From CAVUNY01 sp963843535 (lineage in GTDB: Bacteria; Chloroflexota; Anaerolineae; Anaerolineales; Anaerolineaceae), in contig CAWJKU010000001.1 of NCBI GenBank assembly GCA_963843535.1, forward strand, positions 372,001-436,000: a stretch of 64,000 nucleotides of DNA. The letters run 5' to 3'. The first letter of the stretch is position 1. Every line of letters starts with the position of its first letter. The position numbers and the translations under genes are program-made. Under the pieces are notes generated by a model, which searched no databases, was not told the DNA's origin, and saw only the letters and a program-made list of their open reading frames with translations. Below, one piece after another: positions 36,961 through 44,893 of the stretch.

Positions 36961-38367
36961 ATGCCAAAAACCCAAACCCATTTTGTTTGCCAGAACTGTG
37001 GGAGAACGTCACCGCGAGCCATGGGACGCTGCCCTTCCTGCGGCAATTGGGGCACCATGGTGGAAGAAGTCATCCCCACAGCCCAAAGCGGACCCAGCAA
37101 GATCGGTCCTCGCGGGTTGAGCGGGCGCTCGGAACCGCGCCGCCTGTCGGAAATCGAAGGTGACGCGGAACAGCGTCTGGCGCTGCCGATCGGTGAGTTT
37201 GCGCGGGTATTGGGCGGGGGCGTGGTGCCCGGCTCGATTGTGCTTGTGGGGGGTGACCCTGGTATCGGGAAATCGACCCTCATGCTCCAGGTGGCGGTCG
37301 AAATGGCGCGCAGCGGTACGGTGCTGTATGTCTCAGGCGAGGAATCCGAACGGCAGATCAAAATGCGCGCCGTACGCCTGCTGAAGGAGAACGAAGAAAG
37401 CGGGCAGCCCGGCTTTCCGGAAAATTTGCTGCTGGTTACTGAAACCAACCTGGAAATCATCCTGGATCACATCCACCAGGTGCAGCCTGACCTGGTGGTG
37501 ATCGATTCAATCCAGACGACGTATCTGCAGGCGATGGAATCCTCAGCCGGATCGGTTAGCCAGGTGCGCGAGTGCGCCAACCGGCTGCGCGAGCTGGCAA
37601 AAACCAGCGGGATCGCTGTTTTTTTGATCGGGCACGTGACCAAAGAAGGGATGATCGCCGGTCCGCGCGTTCTGGAACATGTGGTGGACACCGTACTGTA
37701 CCTGGAAGGCGACCGCTTCCAGACTTTTCGGCTGCTGCGTTCGGTCAAGAACCGTTTTGGGGCTACATCCGAAGTGGGCGTATTTGAAATGCGCGAGCGA
37801 GGCATGATTGAGGTGACCAACCCATCTGAGGCCTTTCTGGCTGAAAGAATGGTCAACACCCCGGGATCCGCGATCACCGTCACCATGGAGGGTACGCGCC
37901 CATTGTTGGTGGAAATACAGGGGTTGACCAGCCCTTCCAACCTGGGAAATCCGCGCCGGACGCCAAACGGAATTGATATGAACCGTTTGCTGCTGACCTC
38001 GGCTGTTCTGACCCGGCGGGTGGGCCTGCGCCTGGGCGAACAAGACGTGTTTGTAAATGTGATCGGCGGGATGCGCATCGATGAGCCGGCTGCCGACCTG
38101 GCGGTGGCGGTGGCGGTCGCTTCTTCATACCGAGATGCGCCTGTCAGGGCTGACACGGTATTGATCGGGGAAGTTGGCCTTTCGGGTGAACTGCGTTGGG
38201 TTGGCCACATGCTCCCCCGCCTGCGTGAAGCCCAGAAGCTCGGCTTTAAAACGGCTATCGTACCGCGCCGGGTACGCAAAGGCGAACCCTGGCCGGATGG
38301 GATCACCGTTCAAGAAGCTCGTTCACTGCGCGAAGCTCTCAGCCTGTCGCTGGTTGAAGTAAAATAG
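36961..38367 (+). CDS. radA: DNA repair protein RadA
   Basis: 468 residues. Four-Cys zinc finger at the N-terminus (CQNCG and CPSCGNWG), RecA-like ATPase core with Walker A GGDPGIGKSTL, Walker B LVVIDSIQT, the RadA signature KNRFGATSEVGVF, and a C-terminal Lon-like domain (DEPAADLAVAVAVASSYRDA, IGEVGLSGELRWV). RadA promotes branch migration in recombination. No ribosome site precedes the ATG, in keeping with the leaderless promoter geometry. The following genes may share its transcript. Confidence 0.97.
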   Translation: MPKTQTHFVCQNCGRTSPRAMGRCPSCGNWGTMVEEVIPTAQSGPSKIGPRGLSGRSEPRRLSEIEGDAEQRLALPIGEFARVLGGGVVPGSIVLVGGDPGIGKSTLMLQVAVEMARSGTVLYVSGEESERQIKMRAVRLLKENEESGQPGFPENLLLVTETNLEIILDHIHQVQPDLVVIDSIQTTYLQAMESSAGSVSQVRECANRLRELAKTSGIAVFLIGHVTKEGMIAGPRVLEHVVDTVLYLEGDRFQTFRLLRSVKNRFGATSEVGVFEMRERGMIEVTNPSEAFLAERMVNTPGSAITVTMEGTRPLLVEIQGLTSPSNLGNPRRTPNGIDMNRLLLTSAVLTRRVGLRLGEQDVFVNVIGGMRIDEPAADLAVAVAVASSYRDAPVRADTVLIGEVGLSGELRWVGHMLPRLREAQKLGFKTAIVPRRVRKGEPWPDGITVQEARSLREALSLSLVEVK

Positions 38368-38423
38368 GATTTATCGTTTTTTTTCGGGTTCCGCCAACCC
38401 CGCACGGCATCGAAAGGAAAAGA

Positions 38424-38942
38424 ATGGAATATATCAATCGAGCCCTCAATTTTCCCCTGATTTCACGCATCCGGCGCAACCATGCCCTGGAACATGCCAC
38501 CTTGCAGATACTGGCTAAAAAATTTCCCAAAATTTCCGCAGCCGGATACTCGGACACGCGGGGGTTTTTGATCGTGGGCAATGTGTCTGCCGATCACCTG
38601 CATGATGCAGTGGGCGAAGCATTGCGCCGCTTACGGGCCGGCGAAGGGGACCTGGCGATCCACCCAAACTGCGGGACAAATTTTGCCGCCACAGGGGTGG
38701 TAGCCGGCACATTGGGATGGCTGGCGATGGTCGGAGCGCACGGCGATTTTCGAAAAAGGTTGGAACGTTGGCCGGTGGTGATCATGCTGGTGACGGTTGG
38801 CATGATCCTGGCTCAGCCGCTGGGGCCGCTGCTGCAGGACAAATTTACCACGGATGCCGATATCGGTGAGTTGCAAGTCACAGAGATCACTCGCTTTGAA
38901 CGCGAAGGGACCCCGGTCCACCGGGTCAAGACGGTAAATTAA
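38424..38942 (+). CDS. DUF6391-like membrane-associated protein
   Basis: 172 residues. N-terminal RRNHALEHATLQIL with conserved His/Glu, a motif I associate with DUF6391 proteins of cyanobacteria and Chloroflexota. Then SDTRGFLIVGNVSADHL, NCGTNFAATGVVAGTLGWLA (likely first membrane segment), and a second hydrophobic helix WPVVIMLVTVGMILAQPLG. The HALEHA motif could be a metal site, but no activity is established. AAAGGA site precedes the ATG. Lies between radA and holA. Confidence 0.7.
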   Translation: MEYINRALNFPLISRIRRNHALEHATLQILAKKFPKISAAGYSDTRGFLIVGNVSADHLHDAVGEALRRLRAGEGDLAIHPNCGTNFAATGVVAGTLGWLAMVGAHGDFRKRLERWPVVIMLVTVGMILAQPLGPLLQDKFTTDADIGELQVTEITRFEREGTPVHRVKTVN

Positions 38943-38988
38943 CGGCGGATCCCTGCCTCGGGCAGCTTGCTTTTAAAAGCCTATCAAA

Positions 38989-39996
38989 ATGACTGACGAA
39001 AAACCCATTGTGTATGTTTACCATGGCGACGACCCGATCGAAATCGGGAAATTCGTGGATGCCATGGCCGCCAAGGTTGCCGAAAGCGGCCTGGGGGATC
39101 TTAACCTGACCCGGTTGGATGGGCGGAATTACGCTGAATCCGATTTGAAAACGGCCGCGCTGTCGCTGCCGTTTCTTGCTGACCGCCGCCTGGTAATCCT
39201 CGATCAGGCGCAGGCTGCCCTGGGGAAGAACGACAAAGACCAATGGACACCTTTCCTGGACAGCCTACCGGAGACCACTGCCCTCGTGCTGGTTGTGCGA
39301 GATGAGTATTTCTCCACCAGCCGGAACAAAGGCTGGCAGGCGCTGGAACAAAAGCATTGGATCTGGGAATGGATCGAAGCCTCCGGGACGCGCACATTTT
39401 ACCGGGCCTGCCGCCTGCCGCAAGCCAGTGAGATGGCGGGCTGGATCCGTCAGAAAGCGGAAGCGATGCAGGGCAAGTTTACCGCCGGGGCCGCGATTGC
39501 TTTGGCGGACCATACCGGCACGGATACGCAATATGCCACGCAAGAAATCATCAAATTATTGACTTACGTCGACGTTCAACGCCCGGTCGAGGTGGAAGAT
39601 ATTGAGCTGCTGACCGCTCCAGGCGGCCAGGTCAACGTGTTTGAAATGGTAGATGGATTGGCCGAAGGGAATGTGAGCCGGGCCATGCGCCTGCTGCGGG
39701 GTTTACTGGATGAGAGTGATACCGCCAGCATTTTTGGCATGGTCGTGCGCCAGTTCCGCCTGTTGATTCAGGCGCGCGAATTGCTGGACGAAGGCGGAGC
39801 CGTCGATACCCTGATCCGGGAGCTGAAAGTTCAACCGTTTGTCGCCAGAAAATTGTTCGCGCAGGCCGACCGGTTTTCACCCGACCGCCTGTCTGCTGTC
39901 TATCACCGCCTGTTGGAGCTGGATGAAGGTACTAAGACCGGCCAATGGACGCCTGAGCTGGCGTTAGATCTCTTTGTCGCTGAATTAAAACATTAA
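38989..39996 (+). CDS. holA: DNA polymerase III subunit delta
   Basis: 335 residues with the delta fold: PIVYVYHGDDPIEIGKFVDA start, LPFLADRRLVILDQAQ, TALVLVVRDE, TGTDTQYATQEIIKLLTYVD, NVFEMVDGLAEGNVSRAMRL and LDEGTKTGQWTPELALDLFV. As in other bacteria, delta opens the sliding clamp in the clamp loader. No clear ribosome site; the start agrees with the family. Follows the DUF6391 gene by 46 bases. The 173 bases after it contain only a possible promoter for the next gene. Confidence 0.9.
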   Translation: MTDEKPIVYVYHGDDPIEIGKFVDAMAAKVAESGLGDLNLTRLDGRNYAESDLKTAALSLPFLADRRLVILDQAQAALGKNDKDQWTPFLDSLPETTALVLVVRDEYFSTSRNKGWQALEQKHWIWEWIEASGTRTFYRACRLPQASEMAGWIRQKAEAMQGKFTAGAAIALADHTGTDTQYATQEIIKLLTYVDVQRPVEVEDIELLTAPGGQVNVFEMVDGLAEGNVSRAMRLLRGLLDESDTASIFGMVVRQFRLLIQARELLDEGGAVDTLIRELKVQPFVARKLFAQADRFSPDRLSAVYHRLLELDEGTKTGQWTPELALDLFVAELKH

Positions 39997-40113
39997 ATAG
40001 AATCCTGAGATGCCTGCCATCACCACAGAAACATGGATGGCGGGTTGATGGAGGGTGGCATAAGGGTTGCAACGTGAATTGCAGCTATTATGTCTTGGAA
40101 TACTAATTAAGAC

Positions 40114-40142
40114 TTGTTTTATCCGAATATCGCCATTATGAT
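40114..40142 (+). promoter_or_regulatory. Promoter for the large secreted M23-like protein
   Basis: TTGTTT (40114-40119), 17-base spacer, TATGAT (40137-40142), 28 bases before the ATG at 40170. Confidence 0.45.
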
Positions 40143-40169
40143 TGGGGATCGCAACCAAAGGAGCGCCGC

Positions 40170-43100
40170 ATGCGGAAATGGAATTTAGTGTTAAGTGGAA
40201 TCGCAATCTTAATCACAATTTTCGTCATCACCCAATCGAAAGGGATCCGCGCTGCGCCGCCCGCTCCAACACCCATTTCAGTTTCCACTGCGGATCAAAA
40301 TGGTCTGCAGGCCGCATTGGACGAGGCGGCTCTGTCTGGCCAGAAAACCGTGCCTGCGTTTTTACTGTATAAAGTCATTGTAGACCACATCGATATGGGG
40401 CCGGATGGAAATACAGCCCTGGTCTGGATGGCGCTTCTAGATCCACAGACCAACCAGACCGTGGCTACTGAGCCTGGAATGGCGATTGGCAAACGCACAG
40501 ACGCGAATTCTCCCTGGCAAATTACCCTGCCCACGGGCCAAGATTGGGTTACTCAAGTCGAAAATTTACCCGACCTCTTGATGAGCAAAGAACAAAAAAC
40601 GCTTGTCCTGCCGGATCAGCTCGATCCCAAAGATGCGGCTGCGGTTAACCAGGTTTACACGGGGTATCTGCTGCCCTGGGAAGGGGGAAAAAGGGTATGG
40701 CTGACGGGAAGTGTAGCCCATTTCACCACATACAATTCCTGTTCCTGGGTTAACGTGAATGGCGATTACCACAGTACCTGCCGCTATGCCTTCGATTTTT
40801 CCGATGGCACCATGTTCCGGATTCTTGCGTCCCGCGGGGGTACGGTTGTTGGGGCTCGCTGGACCTGCACGAACAGCGATCACAACTGCTTAAATTATAT
40901 TGCCCTGGAGGACCGCACCACGAGCCCCGTGACCACGGCGCTCTACCTGCACCTGGCTCAGAATTCGATCCCTTCCGCTTTACGGGTAAACGGCACGTAT
41001 GTCAATGCGGGAGATTTTATTGGCCTGGCGGATAATACCGGCCTGAGCACCGGGCATCATCTGCATTTCATGGTGGTGGGAAACCGCTGGCTGGCGACTG
41101 GGTACGGCGGGACGTTCTGGTGGGGTGATTCGGTCGACATCACCTTTGATGAAGTTTCAATCAACGGCGGGCGTCCACGCCTATGCAGCGAGGCGTACTA
41201 CACCCCGCAGTACGGCAGCCAATGCCAGCCCAAGAATACCGCGATTGGCGAACCTTACGATAACTGGTTCGTTTCCGGCAACCGCGGCACGACCCCGCCC
41301 ACTGCCACCCTGAGCAGCCCGGCGGCATATACCGAGGTCACCAGTCCGGCGGTGACCGTCAGCGGGTCCGCCAAAGATAATACGGGCGTCAGCCGCATCC
41401 AGGTGATTGCTAATTACAATAATAACTGGGTCGAAATTGGCGCGCCGGTCACGAGCAACCCGTTTACGACCACGGTAGACCTGTGCGCAGCCGGGATTCC
41501 CAATGGGCCAGTTACCCTGGGCCTGTGGGCCTGGGATGTGGAAGGCAGCCGTTCGCCTTTGCCGCAAAGCCCGCGCCCGATCTCCAAAAATTCAACCTGT
41601 CCTGCGCCGGCTCCTAAATGTTCACCGACTGCGAACCAGGTGGCCCTCTATTCCCTGCCCGATTACCAGGGAACCTGCCAGGTGTTCGGGGCAGGAAAAT
41701 ATAATAACAGCCAGTTCAGCCCGCTGGTAGACAACCAGGCCGCATCCATCCAGGTGGGGGCGAATGTCATGGGCGTGCTTTACGATGGCATCTATGACAC
41801 CTCAGGTTTTCAGGGCCGCTCCGAAGCATTTTTATCCAACGACCCCGGCCTGGCTGACAACCGGATCGGCGCGCAAATGGCGTCTTCGCTCGAGGTCAAG
41901 GCTCGCTCCAAACCTGTGGCCCCGATCTTGCGCCTTGTGCTCAACCGCGTGGATGCTTCTGGGGTAGCCATCTCGCCGGACAGCAATGAGTCGGTGCTGC
42001 TGACCTGGAAAAGTGAATATGCCACGACATCCACGGACGAAGGCGGCACCGAGTACCGGGCAGAACTGATCTTACCAGGTGGTGCAAAACGGACGTCTGA
42101 ATGGCAAACTGCGAATACCTGGTCGGTTGGCAGGCTGGCAGCCGGCTCTTATCAATGGACGGTCACCGCGCGCAACTTTTTAGGCGAAAGCACGGCTTCC
42201 CCGGCTGCGTTTACGATCACCTCCGCGGCTGCCCTGGGTGGGACCGTGCGCCAGGCGCCGTTCAGCGATGATGTGGAAGGCGGCGTCAATGAATGGATCG
42301 CGGATGGCTTGTGGCACCAGGCTGTTCCGCCGAAGATGACCAATAACAATGTCACCGTGGCCTGGGGGTTCACGAATGGGATTGACTATGCCAGCGGGGT
42401 GGTTGCCGGGGGAGGATTAACCTCGCCGCCGGTCAACATCCCTGCCGGTGGGGCTCAATTGAAGTTCCGGTATGCTTCTAAGACTGAAACAAATGGACCG
42501 TATTGGGACCAGCGCCGGGTGCAAATTTCCGCGGACGGCGGGGCCTTCCAGGATGTGCTGCAGCTGGTGGACGATCCGTTGAATGAATGGCAGAGCAGCC
42601 CGATCATCGATCTGACACCTTATGCCGGAAAGACGGTGCGCGTGCGGTTTTACTTCCACATCGTGGATAAGTTCTACAACGGCACGTTCGGTTGGTGGAT
42701 CGACGATATCTCGATCGCGGCGACCGGCGGGGATACTTCCTGCGTTGAAGCCGTCTCTAACGACTCTCCGGCAGGCGCCACACCCATTTCATTGGTTCAA
42801 ACGATCAATAATGTGATCTGCCCCGCAGGCGACGTAGATTACTACCGTTTTCATGCCAGCTCCGGAACGACGATTTCAGCTGATGTGGTGGCGAAAGCGG
42901 ATGGGTCCAGCCTGGATCCTTATCTCTATTTGCTGGATGGGGATGGGAAAAGCCCTCTGGCAGAAAATGACGACATCCAGTACGGTGTGATCCAGGACTC
43001 GCATTTACAGTACACCATTCAGCGCACGGGAGATTACTATCTCAAGGTGAAGGCCTACAATAATCCCGGGGTTGGGGGTACGAATTATTTTTACCGGATT

Positions 43101-44135
43101 GCCTTGAACGGTGATAATCAACCGCCAGTGCTAACCGTCACTTACCCGAAAAACAGCTGGGTTCCAGGATCGGCATTTGAACTCCAGGCCAGTGCTCTGG
43201 ATCTTCAGGGTATTGCTCGAATCGATTTTTACTGGCACAATCCTGATTGGCAGTTTGGCACCTGGGATTTGTTAGGCAGCGACACGACCTCTGCGGATGG
43301 CTGGAAAGCCGCTTTTGATCCCGCCGGGCGTTCGGTGCCAGGGTCAGCATTCGCCGTGCGAGCCTATGACAACGCCGGACTGGGATCGGCTTTTGTCTTC
43401 TGGAATCTGCAGATTGATACCTACCCACCCGCTTCATCCATGCAGGCGCTGCCAGCGACCAACCAATCGACGGCAATCGAGCTCAACTGGTCGGGGAGCG
43501 ATGCCGAAGCAGGCCTGCGCAGTTATGAGCTTCAGGTGCGCGATAACGGGGGAGCATGGACGACCATCAACAGCGCCCTACCCGCGCAGCAGACCCAAAC
43601 CTATTACCTGGGAACCGCCGGGCATTCCTACGGTTTTCGGCTGCGGGCATTGGATATGGCGGGAAATTTAGAGGCTTTTCCGGCTGGAAACGACGCCGGT
43701 ACGTCCATTGCCAGTACCTGTAACCCGGATGTGTTCGATAACACCCAACCCGGGGATAACACGGCGTCCAGCGCCGTTCTCCTGGCGGCAGGCGCTCGCC
43801 AGGAGCATAATTTTTGCCCGGATGGAGACCAGGATTGGGCCCGGTTCTCGGCACAGTCGGGCAAGGCATATGCCGTGCGCGCTATATCGCTGTCTGGCGG
43901 GGCGGCAGCCAGTATTGCCGTGACCGATGCCAGCGGGCAGACCATTTATGCCCAAACCGCAACCAGCAGTTTTGGCCAGACCACGATCTTGAAATTCGTC
44001 CCGCCGGCGGACGGTGAGTACCGTATCCGCGTGCAGGCATTAGACGCCGGCCTGTGGGGCACCAATGCACGCTATGCGCTTTCGGCGGCGCCGAGCACCT
44101 GGCATTATTTGCCCAGGGTAGAGACGGTAAAGTAA
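40170..44135 (+). CDS. Secreted multidomain protein with M23-like, beta/gamma-crystallin-like and PPC domains
   Basis: 1321 residues. Signal peptide (about 1-30). An M23 peptidase-like region (about 195-320) has RYAFDFSDG around Asp209, YLHLAQ and GHHLHFMV; the first His of the usual HxxxD pair appears as Arg205, so catalysis is doubtful. Then an Ig-like domain (about 375-455), a beta/gamma-crystallin-like domain (about 490-585, VALYSLPDYQGTCQVF), an FN3-like domain, a MAM/immune-inhibitor-A-like sandwich (about 700-850, WWIDDISIAA), a PPC domain (about 855-980), Ig and FN3-like units, and a second PPC (about 1185-1305). It ends WHYLPRVETVK. Probably a cell-surface or exported binding protein. 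AAAGGAG precedes the ATG. Confidence 0.85.
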   Translation: MRKWNLVLSGIAILITIFVITQSKGIRAAPPAPTPISVSTADQNGLQAALDEAALSGQKTVPAFLLYKVIVDHIDMGPDGNTALVWMALLDPQTNQTVATEPGMAIGKRTDANSPWQITLPTGQDWVTQVENLPDLLMSKEQKTLVLPDQLDPKDAAAVNQVYTGYLLPWEGGKRVWLTGSVAHFTTYNSCSWVNVNGDYHSTCRYAFDFSDGTMFRILASRGGTVVGARWTCTNSDHNCLNYIALEDRTTSPVTTALYLHLAQNSIPSALRVNGTYVNAGDFIGLADNTGLSTGHHLHFMVVGNRWLATGYGGTFWWGDSVDITFDEVSINGGRPRLCSEAYYTPQYGSQCQPKNTAIGEPYDNWFVSGNRGTTPPTATLSSPAAYTEVTSPAVTVSGSAKDNTGVSRIQVIANYNNNWVEIGAPVTSNPFTTTVDLCAAGIPNGPVTLGLWAWDVEGSRSPLPQSPRPISKNSTCPAPAPKCSPTANQVALYSLPDYQGTCQVFGAGKYNNSQFSPLVDNQAASIQVGANVMGVLYDGIYDTSGFQGRSEAFLSNDPGLADNRIGAQMASSLEVKARSKPVAPILRLVLNRVDASGVAISPDSNESVLLTWKSEYATTSTDEGGTEYRAELILPGGAKRTSEWQTANTWSVGRLAAGSYQWTVTARNFLGESTASPAAFTITSAAALGGTVRQAPFSDDVEGGVNEWIADGLWHQAVPPKMTNNNVTVAWGFTNGIDYASGVVAGGGLTSPPVNIPAGGAQLKFRYASKTETNGPYWDQRRVQISADGGAFQDVLQLVDDPLNEWQSSPIIDLTPYAGKTVRVRFYFHIVDKFYNGTFGWWIDDISIAATGGDTSCVEAVSNDSPAGATPISLVQTINNVICPAGDVDYYRFHASSGTTISADVVAKADGSSLDPYLYLLDGDGKSPLAENDDIQYGVIQDSHLQYTIQRTGDYYLKVKAYNNPGVGGTNYFYRIALNGDNQPPVLTVTYPKNSWVPGSAFELQASALDLQGIARIDFYWHNPDWQFGTWDLLGSDTTSADGWKAAFDPAGRSVPGSAFAVRAYDNAGLGSAFVFWNLQIDTYPPASSMQALPATNQSTAIELNWSGSDAEAGLRSYELQVRDNGGAWTTINSALPAQQTQTYYLGTAGHSYGFRLRALDMAGNLEAFPAGNDAGTSIASTCNPDVFDNTQPGDNTASSAVLLAAGARQEHNFCPDGDQDWARFSAQSGKAYAVRAISLSGGAAASIAVTDASGQTIYAQTATSSFGQTTILKFVPPADGEYRIRVQALDAGLWGTNARYALSAAPSTWHYLPRVETVK

Positions 44136-44169
44136 TAAGAATTCCACAGGTTCAATTGCGGGCAGCTAT

Positions 44170-44209
44170 ATGACACATCCCAGAAATAATTGTTTTTGGG
44201 ATGTGTCAT
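44170..44209 (+). terminator. Terminator of the large secreted protein gene
   Basis: Arms 44170-44182 and 44197-44209 pair over 13 bp (ATGACACATCCCA / TGGGATGTGTCAT) and are followed by GTTTTTATT. Confidence 0.85.
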
Positions 44210-44231
44210 GTTTTTATTACGGATCACAGCG

Positions 44232-44434
44232 CATTTACCCATCCCCCTGCCCCCTTCCCGCAGGCAGCGATCATTGAAAACGGCCATTTACTGCGGGAAG
44301 GGGTGAAAATTCCAGGAGGTGGAGGGCCGAAGGCCCCTCCACCTCCTGGAGAACCTCTCCCCGCCCCCGGCCGAAGGAAAACAGATCGATGAAACAGGCT
44401 GGGGGCGGGGATCAAAGGGGTGGGGGCTTTCTTA
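44232..44434. repeat. C-rich nested inverted-repeat element
   Basis: Begins ACCCATCCCCCTGCCCCCTT. Contains a stem CCCCTTCCCGCAG / CTGCGGGAAGGGG, then a near-perfect 17-bp palindrome at 44311-44350 (CCAGGAGGTGGAGG arm), and ends with GGGGGCGGGGATCAAAGGGG, complementary in style to its start. A related start occurs at 48403. No ORF with coding character. Confidence 0.6.
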
Positions 44435-44457
44435 AGCTGTAGTCAAATGACATGAAG

Positions 44458-44488
44458 AACTCCGAGAATAATTTCGGGGTTTTTTATG
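44458..44488 (+). terminator. Orphan terminator hairpin
   Basis: AACTCCGA (44458-44465) pairs with TTCGGGGTT with one G-U, followed by TTTTTT. No gene lies directly upstream, so it may end a small RNA, be a decayed remnant, or shield the next gene from read-through. Confidence 0.6.
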
Positions 44489-44545
44489 TTGTAGCTTATT
44501 CGGGATTTGCAGGTCGGTTTTGCTATCAGGAGTTTTTTCAAATGA

Positions 44546-44574
44546 TTGACGTTCATGAGTTTTAAGCCTATACT
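44546..44574 (+). promoter_or_regulatory. Promoter upstream of the subtilase gene
   Basis: TTGACG (44546-44551), 17-base spacer, TATACT (44569-44574). It implies a leader of about 310 bases before the ATG at 44894. No known riboswitch pattern was recognised in that leader; short ORFs within it lack support. Confidence 0.6.
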
Positions 44575-44893
44575 TTATTTGATAAAGCACATCAACATTG
44601 TTGGTAGGGTCGGTAAGTGGGTTAATTTTTGAGTGAATATGTTATTTCCAGATCTAATGTGCCGCAGAATACACCAAACAAATTTTAATCAAATTCGTGA
44701 TTAATGCTGATCCAGGAGGTGAAAAAGCCGAATTGAGGAAGCATTCGTTGATGGATGTGAGTATCCTATTCTGTCCACGTCGAACCTTCCTTAGTTCCCA
44801 ACGATATTCAAAATCTTCGAACGTTGATCTGTTTTGCTACCGACCCAGGTGCTTGAATGTTCATCCTATCTCCAATTACTAAAGGAAGGCGCG

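Noticed and set aside
44697..44882. 61-codon ORF in the subtilase leader
   Set aside because: Low-complexity product and no family; a GGAGGTG inside it is not near a plausible start.
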